Shown here: piece by piece, positions 1-8,307 of the stretch
Layout of the letters: each line of letters opens with the position of its first letter
Numbering within the stretch: the first letter of the stretch is position 1
From: Candidatus Electrothrix scaldis
GTDB taxonomy: Bacteria > Desulfobacterota > Desulfobulbia > Desulfobulbales > Desulfobulbaceae
DNA: 64,000 nucleotides
NCBI GenBank assembly: GCA_033584155.1
Contig: CP138355.1
Location: 3,729,826-3,793,825 of the forward strand
Direction: 5' to 3'
The notes under the pieces: model-generated
The model's input: only the letters and a program-made list of their open reading frames with translations
Database searches by the model: none
Told to the model about the DNA's origin: nothing
Program-made: the position numbers and the translations under genes

Positions 1-20
1 AGACATATTAATAACTCCGG

Positions 21-563
21 CTAAACGGTTAAACGTTGTTCTTCAGTTAATATACGGCCTTCATCCATTACCCACGCTATAACAAAAACAATCCCAGCAA
101 CAACAAGTGTAGTAATTTCTGGTGAACTGAAACCTACATTGATAATTCTTTGTCCTGGAGGGTTTCCCAGTGAAAACAGGACGCTTTTGGCAGATTCATA
201 CAATATTGACAAGAAAACCCAACCAATAAGGGCTTTTGAGGTTTTTTTGAAAATAGCGACATGTTCAAAGGAAAATATCACACCCTCTTTGTAAAAGGAA
301 AAGAGCTTCCTGATATTTATAAGTCCGTAAACTAATGCAGATAGAGGGAGCAAGCTTACAACAAACCCTATTAACTGAAATTTAATTGACAAATGATTTT
401 GAACTAATGGAACCGAGGCAACATTTTTGGTGATTAATGTCTCTGGCAAACTATTTATAAAGGCCCAGTAGATGACGTAATACAACGGTATAGCAACTAA
501 TAACGCAGAAATTAGCAAGTGAAAATTATTACTGAGTTTCTTGATTTTTGGTAAATTGCTCAT
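21..563 (-). CDS. DUF2975-type membrane protein
   Basis: A protein of 180 residues with four predicted membrane helices and a C-terminal tail (…EGRILTEEQRLTV) typical of DUF2975 proteins, whose biochemical role is unknown. I chose the ATG at 563 because AGGAGGT lies just upstream; the open frame continues 16 codons further without support. Members are usually followed by a small XRE/YozG-type regulator. That gene would lie beyond the left edge of the window, so it cannot be checked. A 15-bp perfect inverted repeat at 626-660 lies upstream and may be the operator. The family assignment comes from sequence pattern only. Confidence 0.75.
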   Translation of the reverse strand: MSNLPKIKKLSNNFHLLISALLVAIPLYYVIYWAFINSLPETLITKNVASVPLVQNHLSIKFQLIGFVVSLLPLSALVYGLINIRKLFSFYKEGVIFSFEHVAIFKKTSKALIGWVFLSILYESAKSVLFSLGNPPGQRIINVGFSSPEITTLVVAGIVFVIAWVMDEGRILTEEQRLTV

Positions 564-625
564 GGTAGTACCTCCTGTTAATTTTTTTGTTAGTCCACAC
601 CATATCAACATGATTATTGCTTTGC

Positions 626-660
626 AATAAAATATTATCGCAAAACGATAATATTTTATT
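626..660. promoter_or_regulatory. 15-bp perfect inverted repeat, candidate operator
   Basis: AATAAAATATTATCG at 626-640 and its exact complement at 646-660 are separated by CAAAA. The core TATCG-CAAAA-CGATA lies 63 bp upstream of the DUF2975 start. It is AT-rich and has no flanking T-run of its own, so an operator for the expected partner regulator is likelier than a terminator. This is inference. Confidence 0.5.
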
Positions 661-941
661 CTGTCACAAATTATTTGGTTTACTAACAGGATATCAAACA
701 GGTAAACATGGAAAACTGAGTCGTCAAAAAGTAATTAAAAATAAGGTTGTTACAAAATAATCCCTAAAAACTTCGTTATGTGCGGAATGTCGGTTAAATG
801 AAAAGTAAACAGGAAATCGCTACAAATAGGACAAATGTATACACTCCGGTATCACAGCCCAAAATCAGACCGCGCAACCATGCAAGTTGCAGAGTGGGGT
901 TGAAGGTTCGAATCCTACAGTGACGGGACAAAAAAAAGAAT
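661..941. other. Intergenic region with tRNA-like T-arm remnant
   Basis: No gene is seen. Near 900-930 the sequence AAGGTTCGAATCCTAC resembles a tRNA T-arm, with one stem mismatch, followed by an acceptor-like tail. No matching 5' acceptor strand or anticodon arm could be found, so it is at most a tRNA remnant or an attachment-like site. A similar T-arm occurs near 1545 on the other side of the GNAT gene. Confidence 0.3.
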
Positions 942-1442
942 CTACGAAGTGAGTTCAAGAAAAAATAGTTGTTCTATAAGAGAGGCTCCCCAATAGCTAA
1001 CTTCCCTTTCTTCGCATTTTGAAAAGCCGTAACCTAAATAAAGCCTCTTCGCTTGAGATAGATTATCAAATGTCCATAGCTCTATTTTCTGATAACCTGA
1101 AAATTTACAAAAATTTAAAGCATTAGTTAAAAGCTCTCCTCCGATCCCTTGACATTGATAACGAAAATCAACAATAAAAACTCGAATTCTGGCACAAGAT
1201 GGGAATCCTTCATGACTATCGACAGCAATTGAACCGATAATTACATTGTTTCTCTTTGCAACCCATAAGGAATCCTTTTTCTTATCAAACCTAGATGAAA
1301 AATTTTCAAGATAGCTTTTGACATCGTTCTTAAATTTTTCTCCCCATCCCAGGTTACAGACAAAAAAAAGTTCATGAAGAGTGGTTATCTGATCAATAAC
1401 ACCATGTGTATTAGGAAAGGTATGAATGACTTCTATATCCAT
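942..1442 (-). CDS. GNAT family N-acetyltransferase
   Basis: A protein of 166 residues with the GNAT fold pattern. A central strand (SLWVAKRNNVIIGSIAV) is followed by the acetyl-CoA loop QCQGIGGELL near residues 96-105, and by the C-terminal segment AKRLYLGYGFSKC that closes the fold. It resembles the acetyltransferase half of MarR-GNAT fusions but has no DNA-binding domain. The substrate is unknown. The gene stands alone, flanked on both sides by tRNA-like T-arm sequences, which suggests it may have arrived as a small mobile unit. Confidence 0.8.
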   Translation of the reverse strand: MDIEVIHTFPNTHGVIDQITTLHELFFVCNLGWGEKFKNDVKSYLENFSSRFDKKKDSLWVAKRNNVIIGSIAVDSHEGFPSCARIRVFIVDFRYQCQGIGGELLTNALNFCKFSGYQKIELWTFDNLSQAKRLYLGYGFSKCEEREVSYWGASLIEQLFFLELTS

Positions 1443-1687
1443 ATGTAATTATCGTTTTCCTCTTTATTCTCTAAAATAGAATAAAACATAACCCGTAATA
1501 TTGTTAAGATTAACCCGTTACGTTATTATTACATGGCATGCAAGGTTCGAGCCCTAGAGACAAAGCAAAAGAAAACCAGGCCACGCGCTCAGCACGGACC
1601 TGGTAACGTAGCCATAACAATAAATAGTCAAAACAGCATTGCTTACAGTATCAAGTCAACATACTAACTTGTAACCACTCTTTTTGT
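1443..1687. other. Intergenic region: second T-arm-like motif and a hairpin
   Basis: No gene is seen. AAGGTTCGAGCCCTAG near 1545 echoes the T-arm-like motif near 905. A hairpin follows at 1575-1604 (ACCAGGCC paired with GGACCTGGT, one bulged A). It could act as a terminator for the downstream end of the GNAT locus, but no clear T-run is present. Confidence 0.3.
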
Positions 1688-2092
1688 TCAAGACGATTTA
1701 TCTTTAGAGGAAGAGCTTATCTCAACCCTTGTCAAGGATACATTCAAAGGCTCACTAACCCCAGACCTTTCAATCGAGAGAGCAGCTTGAGAGCCTACCT
1801 TTCCTCTGAGTTTTTCCATTATCAAATACTTAAATGAGTTGTCTTGTGTCGCCTCTCCGTCAATATGCGTGATAACATCACCTTTCTGCACACCACTTGT
1901 CTCAGCTGGCATCTCACTTAATACATCAAGAACAACTAGCGGTCCCATATGTGTTTTTAAAGCCGGGTCATATAGCTGAGCTACTTTCAGGCCAAGACCA
2001 CCAAATTTGTTCCCATCCGCGTGAGATAAAGTTACCCCACACAAAAAAATCAAGAACGTAGTTACAATAAGAATACAAGTCCTCTTGTTCAT
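1688..2092 (-). CDS. Secreted PDZ-domain protein
   Basis: A protein of 134 residues. The N-terminus (MNKRTCILIVTTFLIFLCG…SHA) is a signal peptide. The rest is essentially one PDZ domain: SEMPAETSGVQKGDVITHIDG, near residues 55-75, is the canonical ligand-groove/turn motif. The start at 2092 is set by GGAGG about 8 nt upstream. There is no protease domain, so it is probably a periplasmic binding or adaptor protein. No partner gene is obvious nearby. Its partner and function are unknown. Confidence 0.75.
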   Translation of the reverse strand: MNKRTCILIVTTFLIFLCGVTLSHADGNKFGGLGLKVAQLYDPALKTHMGPLVVLDVLSEMPAETSGVQKGDVITHIDGEATQDNSFKYLIMEKLRGKVGSQAALSIERSGVSEPLNVSLTRVEISSSSKDKSS

Positions 2093-2336
2093 TTGCGCCT
2101 CCAATTTATTATTATTGATAATGGCATGGGCAAAAGAATAACCACTTACCGGACGAAAAGTAAACCCAAAAGGCTTATAAAAAATGCCCTAGGAATTCTT
2201 CACAGAGGACGACGGCGTTCATGACGTCCCCAAAAAATGGAAAAATAGGCAAAAATGCTGTTTGGAGGGCCGTAAACCTTATGAGAAATTGCGGCGTTTT
2301 TAAGTACTCTGAAGACATCTCTCCACATCTGCCCAT

Positions 2337-3938
2337 CTATCTCCGCAAACGCTGCCTGATCTTTCCGGTCACCTCGTCAAACTCAGGCAGCTTGAGCAGA
2401 TGCAGGACAACACCATAGAACAAGGCTGCGCAGCCAATCACTGCAAAAACCCCAATCAGCTGAAGCGAAATTCCACCTGCAAGCAACGGTGCCAGCACAT
2501 ACTTCAGCCCGATCACCCCCAAGCCCATTGCCATACTGGCCAGCAGGATCTTCAGCACGCCCTTTCCCAGATAGGCCAGAGAAAAGCCGGTTAGTTTGCG
2601 GTACAGGATCGTGCCCAGGAAGAGGAAATTCAGGCCCATTGAGCAGGAAGTGGACAGAGCAATGGAACGGAAGGTGAAGATATCGATAGTCAGAGTGATA
2701 AAGATTATATTGGCGACCACCGCAAGAAACGAAGCAATCACCGGATACTTGGTATCGTTGAGTGCATAGAAAACCGGGACCATGATCTTGACCGCTGAGT
2801 AGGCGAACAGACCATAGGCATAGCAGGTCAGGGCCTGGGCCGTGCGCAGGGTGTCGGCTGCGGTAAAGGCCCCATGCTCAAAGATTAGACGGATAATGGG
2901 TTGGGACAGGAGGATAAGCCCCACTGTAGCGGGAATGGTCAGGCTGAACACCATGACCAAGGAGGAGGCAAAGGTGGTACGCAGGCCCTCTTGATCCTTT
3001 TCCGCAGCATGACGAGCCAGCACCGGCATGGCGGCAATGGAAAAGGCAACCCCGAATACACCGATAGGCAGCTGCACCATGCGGAAAGCATAGTTCAACC
3101 AGGAAACCGAGCCCTCCATGCAGCTTGAGGCGAAATTGGTATTAACAAAGATATTGATCTGGGTGGCAGACAGGCCGATGGTAGCTGGCAGCATGAGCCA
3201 GAGTATTCGTTTCAACCCTGGATCGCGCAGATTGAGCTGTGGCTTAAAACGAAACCCGGTCTTCCACAAGGTGGGCAGCTGAACTGACAGCTGAAGCAGG
3301 CCGCCAACTAAGGTTCCCCAGGCCATCCCGACAATGGCAGGTATACCGAATTTCGGCAGCAGCAGAGCCAAAGAGGTACCGCCGATAATGGACCCCATAT
3401 TAAAGAAAGATGAGGAGATGGCAGGAACAAAGAATTTCCCCTTGGTGTTCAACATCCCCATGACCACGGCTGCCAAAGACACAAAGATAAGAAAGGGAAA
3501 CATGATCCGGGTCAGCCACACTGTCAGCGCAGTTTTCCCGGCCATTGCATCAAAATCAGGGGCTAAGAGATTGACAACAGGTTCAGCAAAAAACATCCCA
3601 AGCAAGGTAATGGTGCTGAGCAGGATAGCCATAAAGACCAGCACATTGGAAGCCAGCTTCCAGGTAGCCTCTGTGCCTTTATTAGTATCATAGTCAGAAA
3701 AGACCGTGACAAAGGCAGCGGACAGCGCCCCTTCCCCGAAAAGATCCCGAAGCAGATTAGGGATGCGGAAGGCGACAACAAAGGCATCATAGGCATATCC
3801 GGCCCCGAAGAGGCCTGCAAAGACCTGCTCCCGGATCAGCCCCAGAACCCTGCTGCACATCACCGCTATGCTCACCGCTCCGGCGGAGCGTGCTATTTTT
3901 CCAGTTGAACTGCCTGCTGTTTCTGCTTTTTTTGTCAT
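2337..3938 (-). CDS. murJ: Lipid II flippase MurJ (MviN family)
   Basis: A 533-residue MATE/MOP-superfamily membrane protein with about 14 helices, the usual length for MurJ. The N-terminal signature [19 protein letters not shown], followed by [24 protein letters not shown]-like sequence (FVTVF here), is diagnostic. MurJ moves lipid-linked peptidoglycan precursor across the inner membrane. The gene is monocistronic as far as can be seen and is divergent from the EF-G-like gene. Nothing is odd in the sequence. Confidence 0.95.
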   Translation of the reverse strand: [533 protein letters not shown]

Positions 3939-4319
3939 GGACCTGCTTCCCTTTATGATAAGTCGGTCATAAGACTTGACTTTACAAAGATAATAAGAAT
4001 ATATAGAATGCTATAACAATATCGTTTTTCAGGAAAAACGACAAATGGTTACCATTCCCGAGGCAAAAGAGAAAGCTTTTTCCATCCAGAAAACCTTTCT
4101 TTTGAGCTTTATATGATAGTACGGTTTTCATATTTTGCTGTCTTATCCCAGGGGTAAGATGGAAGTTAAGTTATATGGAAATGGCATGGAACCAGCCATG
4201 CTCACTTTTATATTGTGCTATCCCCTCCTCTAGAGGGGGCGGGATGGAAATTTATAGGGAAATATCTTGCTATCCCCCTGTTCATCATTAATTTCAGCAC
4301 CCGGTCACCGGAGGTTTAC
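3939..4319. other. Intergenic region with candidate promoter and two REP-like palindromes
   Basis: This 380-bp region separates murJ from the EF-G-like gene. A sigma-70-like promoter, TTGACT (3976-3981) and TATATA (4000-4005) with 18-bp spacing, faces right. Two short palindromes at 4142-4167 and 4218-4250 both end in the string GATGGAA and belong to a dispersed family (see findings). No open frame in this stretch looks coding. Confidence 0.45.
3976..4005 (+). promoter_or_regulatory. Candidate sigma-70 promoter for the EF-G-like gene
   Basis: TTGACT and TATATA are 18 bp apart, with the -10 element about 315 bp before the EF-G-like start codon. The match is by eye and the long leader makes it tentative. 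Confidence 0.35.
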
Positions 4320-6386
4320 ATGTACGATGTCAAACAGATCAGGAATACTGTCATTCTTGGCCATGGCAACAGCGGTAAAACAACCCTTGCTGAGGCCCTG
4401 CTTTTCACAGCCGGAGCCATCAGCCGGCTCGGTAAAGTGGATGAAGGCACCACTTCCATGGATTTTGAGGAAGAGGAAATAAAACGGCAGATATCAATCA
4501 GTACGGCATGTAATCATTTTACCTGGAAGAAGCAGCAAATTTTCCTGGCCGACACACCTGGTGATGATAATTTCTTTAACGAGGCAAAATTTGCTTCCCT
4601 TGTTGCTGACAGTGCCATTCTCACGGTTGGCTCAGTGCTTGGCGTGCGCAACCAGACCGAACATTTTGTCGATCTGGTCCAGACCCGCCACCTGCCCTGC
4701 CTGATCTGTATTACCAAGCTTGACCGAGAGCGGGCAAACTTCCAAAAAACCGTTGATGAAATCAAGGAAGAGTTTAACCTGAATCCTGTGGTTCTCTACC
4801 TCCCCATTGGCCAGGAAACGGAATTCAAAGGCGTGGTGGATATCGTCAATCAGCGTGCCCTGTTTTTTCAGGAAGATGGAACAATCAAAGAAGGCGATAT
4901 TCCTGCTGACATGGCAGATGAAGCAGCCACCCGCCGCGAGAGCTTGATGGAATATGTGGCAGAAACCGATGATGACCTCATTGAAGTCTTTCTGGAGGAA
5001 GGAGAGCTCACCCAGGAAGAGCTGACATCTGGCCTGATTGCCGGTGTTCATCAGGCAAAAATAGCCCCGGTTATCCCCTGTTCTTCCTTGCATAACGCGG
5101 GCAGCTCATTAGTGCTTGATGCCATCACCGTCCTGCTCCCCTCTCCGGACCAACGTGCAGCAGCTATTGGAACTGATCCCGAAACAAAGGATCTGGTGGA
5201 ACGCTCCAGAACAGCGGACGCCCCTTTCTCTGCCCAGGTCTTTAAAACTATGGCTGACCCGTTTGCAGGCCGCCTGACCCTTTTTCGCGTCATCTCTGGT
5301 ACCTTGCAGGGAGACAGTTTTTATAATAGCAGCAAAGGTGAGTCTGAACGGTTTAGCCATCTCTTCCTGATGCAGGGCAAGGAGCAGAAAGAGGTGGAGA
5401 GCGTCGTTCCAGGTATGATAGTTGCCTTAGCCAAACTCAAGGAAACCGAAACAGGCGACACCCTTTGTGACCAAAACGCGCCTATCCTCTACGAGCGCCC
5501 TGAGCCCATGCCCTCTGTGATCTCCTACGCGGTCAGTGCGACCCATGAAAAGGATGAGGAAAAACTCTTTTCTGTGCTCACCCGCCTGCTTGATGAAGAT
5601 CCAACCCTGAAAATGACCCGTGAATCGCAGACCCATGAAGTGCTGATCTCTGGTGTTGGTCAGGTCCATCTTGATGCCCTGAAGGATAAGCTGAAACGGA
5701 AATTCTCCGTAGAAATGGAGCTCTCTCTCCCAAAAATTCCCTATAGAGAGACCCTGAAGTCAAAGGCAACAGCACAGGGTAAGCATAAAAAACAATCTGG
5801 TGGACGCGGTCAATACGGAGATTGCACTGTTGAGCTGGAACCCCTGCACAATGGCGAGCACTTCGAGTTTGTCGACAAGATTGTAGGCGGAGTCATCCCC
5901 CAACAATACCGACCTGCTGTGGAAAAGGGTATTCTGGAGGCTATGGAGAAAGGCGTTATTGCTGGTTACCCCTTTGAGGGACTCAAGGTTACCCTGATTG
6001 ACGGCTCCTACCATAACGTGGATTCTTCTGAAATGGCCTTTAAGATCGCTGGTTCGCTGGCCTTTAAAAAAGGCGTAATGGAAGCCAACCCGACCCTGTT
6101 AGAGCCGATCATGGAAATGGAGATCAAGGTGGACAAGGATCATGTAGGGGATGTGATGGGCGACCTCAACTCCAGGAGAGGCCGGGTCTTAGGTATGGAT
6201 ACGGCAGGGAAGTATGAGTTGGTTAGGGCACAGGTTCCTCAAGCTGAGATTCAGCATTATGCACCAGACCTGACCTCCATGACTGGTGGACGCGGTTCCT
6301 TCCGGTTCTGGTTCTCCCATTACGAAGAAGTTCCTGCTCATATTGCAGAAAAAATTATAGCTGAGCACAACGCCGCAGCCGCATAA
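4320..6386 (+). CDS. Elongation factor G-like GTPase (EF-G paralogue)
   Basis: A 688-residue translational GTPase with EF-G domain order. The G1 loop is GHGNSGKTTL rather than the AHVDAGKTT form of canonical EF-G, and G3 is DTPGDDNF. The EF-G domain IV/V signature GGRGQYGDCTVEL lies near residue 490. These variant G motifs fit the EF-G-II/EF-G-like branch, whose members are often non-essential and of debated function in translocation or recycling. The start at 4320 is preceded by GGAGG. A longer upstream frame (from 4215) covers a palindrome and was rejected. A 12-bp hairpin follows the gene. Confidence 0.88.
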   Translation: MYDVKQIRNTVILGHGNSGKTTLAEALLFTAGAISRLGKVDEGTTSMDFEEEEIKRQISISTACNHFTWKKQQIFLADTPGDDNFFNEAKFASLVADSAILTVGSVLGVRNQTEHFVDLVQTRHLPCLICITKLDRERANFQKTVDEIKEEFNLNPVVLYLPIGQETEFKGVVDIVNQRALFFQEDGTIKEGDIPADMADEAATRRESLMEYVAETDDDLIEVFLEEGELTQEELTSGLIAGVHQAKIAPVIPCSSLHNAGSSLVLDAITVLLPSPDQRAAAIGTDPETKDLVERSRTADAPFSAQVFKTMADPFAGRLTLFRVISGTLQGDSFYNSSKGESERFSHLFLMQGKEQKEVESVVPGMIVALAKLKETETGDTLCDQNAPILYERPEPMPSVISYAVSATHEKDEEKLFSVLTRLLDEDPTLKMTRESQTHEVLISGVGQVHLDALKDKLKRKFSVEMELSLPKIPYRETLKSKATAQGKHKKQSGGRGQYGDCTVELEPLHNGEHFEFVDKIVGGVIPQQYRPAVEKGILEAMEKGVIAGYPFEGLKVTLIDGSYHNVDSSEMAFKIAGSLAFKKGVMEANPTLLEPIMEMEIKVDKDHVGDVMGDLNSRRGRVLGMDTAGKYELVRAQVPQAEIQHYAPDLTSMTGGRGSFRFWFSHYEEVPAHIAEKIIAEHNAAAA

Positions 6387-6400
6387 TCTTCCTTCCTCCT

Positions 6401-6431
6401 CCCGGAGCAGGGCTTTCTTCCCTGCTCCGGG
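6401..6431 (+). terminator. GC-rich hairpin after EF-G-like gene
   Basis: A perfect 12-bp stem (CCCGGAGCAGGG, loop CTTTCTT, CCCTGCTCCGGG) starts 14 bp after the stop codon. It lacks a T-run, so it may be an imperfect intrinsic terminator or a 3'-stabilising hairpin. Confidence 0.55.
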
Positions 6432-6496
6432 GTCCCCATCCACTCAAAAAATCCCCGCAGCGCCCTTAAACGCTTCAGCCCATGAAAAAACAAGGA

Positions 6497-6520
6497 TTTG
6501 ATCGTATATGTACGATCAAA
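6497..6520. terminator. Perfect 10-bp hairpin
   Basis: TTTGATCGTA and TACGATCAAA are separated by TATG, followed by a weak T-rich stretch. It lies between the EF-G-like gene and the first AAA/nuclease gene. It may be a terminator or an operator. Confidence 0.4.
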
Positions 6521-6608
6521 CCTATTCTTTTTCAGCGCAAATTCAGGTAACATAGTATCCATCAACGGTGAAGAACCATACTCTTTGAGATAAATTGCCA
6601 CTGTCTTT

Positions 6609-8153
6609 ATGAAAAAACTTCCCATCGGCATCCAGACCTTTGCCGACATCAGAACCGATAATTACTGCTACGTCGATAAAACCCCTCTAATCTCCCGCTT
6701 AGTAGAACAGGGACGCTATTATTTCCTTTCCCGTCCCCGCCGTTTCGGCAAAAGTCTGCTGGTTGACACCCTTGCTCAGGCCTTTTCCGGGAATAAGGCG
6801 TTATTTCAGGGGCTGTACCTGGAGGAAAACTGGGATTGGAAGACCAAATATCCGGTCATCAAGCTTGATTTTGCTCAAGGCATTCTGACATCACGGCATC
6901 AATTAGATACCGTTGTCCAGGATATGATTTTGCAACATGCTACGGCGACTGAGATTTCTCTTCCCCCGCAAAACGAGGTCCATCTGCTTTTTTCCCGGCT
7001 CATTCACGAGCTGCATAAAAAGACCGGGCAGCAGGTCGTGGTTCTGGTGGATGAATATGACAAACCCATCCTGGACAATATCACCGATGCTGCAAAGGCG
7101 GCTGAACTGCGGGAAGGCCTACGGAATATCTATTCCGTGCTCAAGGCCCAGGGATCACACCTCCGTTTTGTCCTGCTCACCGGGGTGTCCAAGTTCTCCA
7201 AGGTTTCTCTTTTCTCCGGGTTAAACAATCTTCGGGATATTACCCTGGACTCCCGTTTCGGCAGTATATGCGGCTACACCCAGGAAGAATTGGAGACCGG
7301 TTTTGCCGACTACCTGGACGGCGTTGACCTAGATCAGGTGAAGAAATGGTATAACGGCTATAATTTCCTCGGCGATTCCGTTTATAATCCCTTTGATATT
7401 CTGCTGTATTTTGACAGCAGAGAGTTCAGGCCCTATTGGTTCGAGACCGGCACCCCGTCTTTTTTAGTGCGCATGCTCATGGAAAAGAAGATGTTTATTC
7501 CTGAGATGGAGCATCTCACAGCGGACGAAGAATTACTGAGCAGCTTTGACGTGGATTATATCGCGCCGGAGTCGCTGCTTTTCCAGACCGGTTATCTGAC
7601 CATCACCGGCAGAGAGCAGCTTTTTGATGAGGAATATATCTATCATCTCGGTTTTCCAAATCATGAGGTCCGCAAGAGCCTGAGTGGCTCCATCCTGCAT
7701 TGGTACAGCCAGGAGCTGGCGCCGTTAAAAAGAAATCAAGTGTCTCTGTTCCGAGCCTTGCAGGCCAATAATTTTACCGCCTTGGAGCATATCTTCCACG
7801 CCTTTTTTGCTTCTATTCCCCATGATTGGTACAGAAAAAATGAGCTGGCAGGCTATGAGGGGTATTATTGCTCGGTGGTGTATTGCTATTTTGCGGCCCT
7901 GGGTCTGCATGTCCGACCGGAGGATGTGACTAATCATGGTCGTATTGACCTGACGGTCTGCTTTGAGGAGCGGGTGTATATCTTTGAGTTCAAGGTCAAT
8001 GAGTTGACCGAACCCGGCTGTGCTCTTGAGCAGATTAAGGAGAAAAAGTATGCGGAGAAATATCAGGGGCAAGGGAAAGAGATCTGGTTAATCGGGGTTG
8101 AGTTCAGCCGGGCTGAACGAAATGTCAGTCGGGTGGAGTGGGAGAAGGGATAG
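6609..8153 (+). CDS. AAA-ATPase-like / PD-(D/E)XK nuclease family protein (copy 1)
   Basis: A 514-residue protein of the AAA-ATPase_like plus PDDEXK_9 (DUF1703) architecture. The N-terminus carries PIGIQTFADIR and a Walker A variant, SRPRRFGKSLLVDTL, near residues 38-52. VVVLVDEYDKPI is the Walker B motif. The C-terminal part carries GRIDLTVCFEERVYIFEFKV, with the D…ExK core of a PD-(D/E)XK fold. The family is widespread and expanded in anaerobes, and its biological role is unknown. It is nearly identical to the next gene over most of its length, so a recent tandem duplication is likely. The most divergent stretch lies around residues 90-130. Confidence 0.85.
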   Translation: MKKLPIGIQTFADIRTDNYCYVDKTPLISRLVEQGRYYFLSRPRRFGKSLLVDTLAQAFSGNKALFQGLYLEENWDWKTKYPVIKLDFAQGILTSRHQLDTVVQDMILQHATATEISLPPQNEVHLLFSRLIHELHKKTGQQVVVLVDEYDKPILDNITDAAKAAELREGLRNIYSVLKAQGSHLRFVLLTGVSKFSKVSLFSGLNNLRDITLDSRFGSICGYTQEELETGFADYLDGVDLDQVKKWYNGYNFLGDSVYNPFDILLYFDSREFRPYWFETGTPSFLVRMLMEKKMFIPEMEHLTADEELLSSFDVDYIAPESLLFQTGYLTITGREQLFDEEYIYHLGFPNHEVRKSLSGSILHWYSQELAPLKRNQVSLFRALQANNFTALEHIFHAFFASIPHDWYRKNELAGYEGYYCSVVYCYFAALGLHVRPEDVTNHGRIDLTVCFEERVYIFEFKVNELTEPGCALEQIKEKKYAEKYQGQGKEIWLIGVEFSRAERNVSRVEWEKG

Positions 8154-8172
8154 TCGTTACAACAGGCATCTG

Positions 8173-8252
8173 GTAGGTCCATTTGAGTGCAACGAAAACG
8201 GACAAATTATTGCTTCACCTGCCTGATTTCGTTGCACTCAATCAAGACCTAC
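8173..8252. repeat. 80-bp interrupted palindrome
   Basis: An outer pair GTAGGTC/GACCTAC (8173-8179, 8246-8252) encloses a 15-bp perfect inverted repeat, TTGAGTGCAACGAAA (8183-8197) and its complement (8227-8241), around a 29-nt loop. It lies between two tandem paralogues, close to the end of copy 1. It could be a strong hairpin terminator, or a small palindromic repeat linked to the duplication. Confidence 0.65.
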
Positions 8253-8307
8253 GTAACCACATAACTACGCAACCGAAGCAAGATATGAGCTATTGCGCGA
8301 AGAAAAT

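Noticed and set aside
880-935. Complete tRNA gene
   Set aside because: Only a T-arm-like piece with a mismatch is present; no acceptor 5' strand, D-arm or anticodon arm could be found.
942-1442. GNAT gene as an integron cassette
   Set aside because: No attC-type core pair (GTTRRRY with RYYYAAC) was found on either side, and no integrase is present.
2221-2418. Plus-strand frame of 65 codons overlapping the end of murJ
   Set aside because: It runs into the antisense of murJ and has no ribosome site or recognisable domain.
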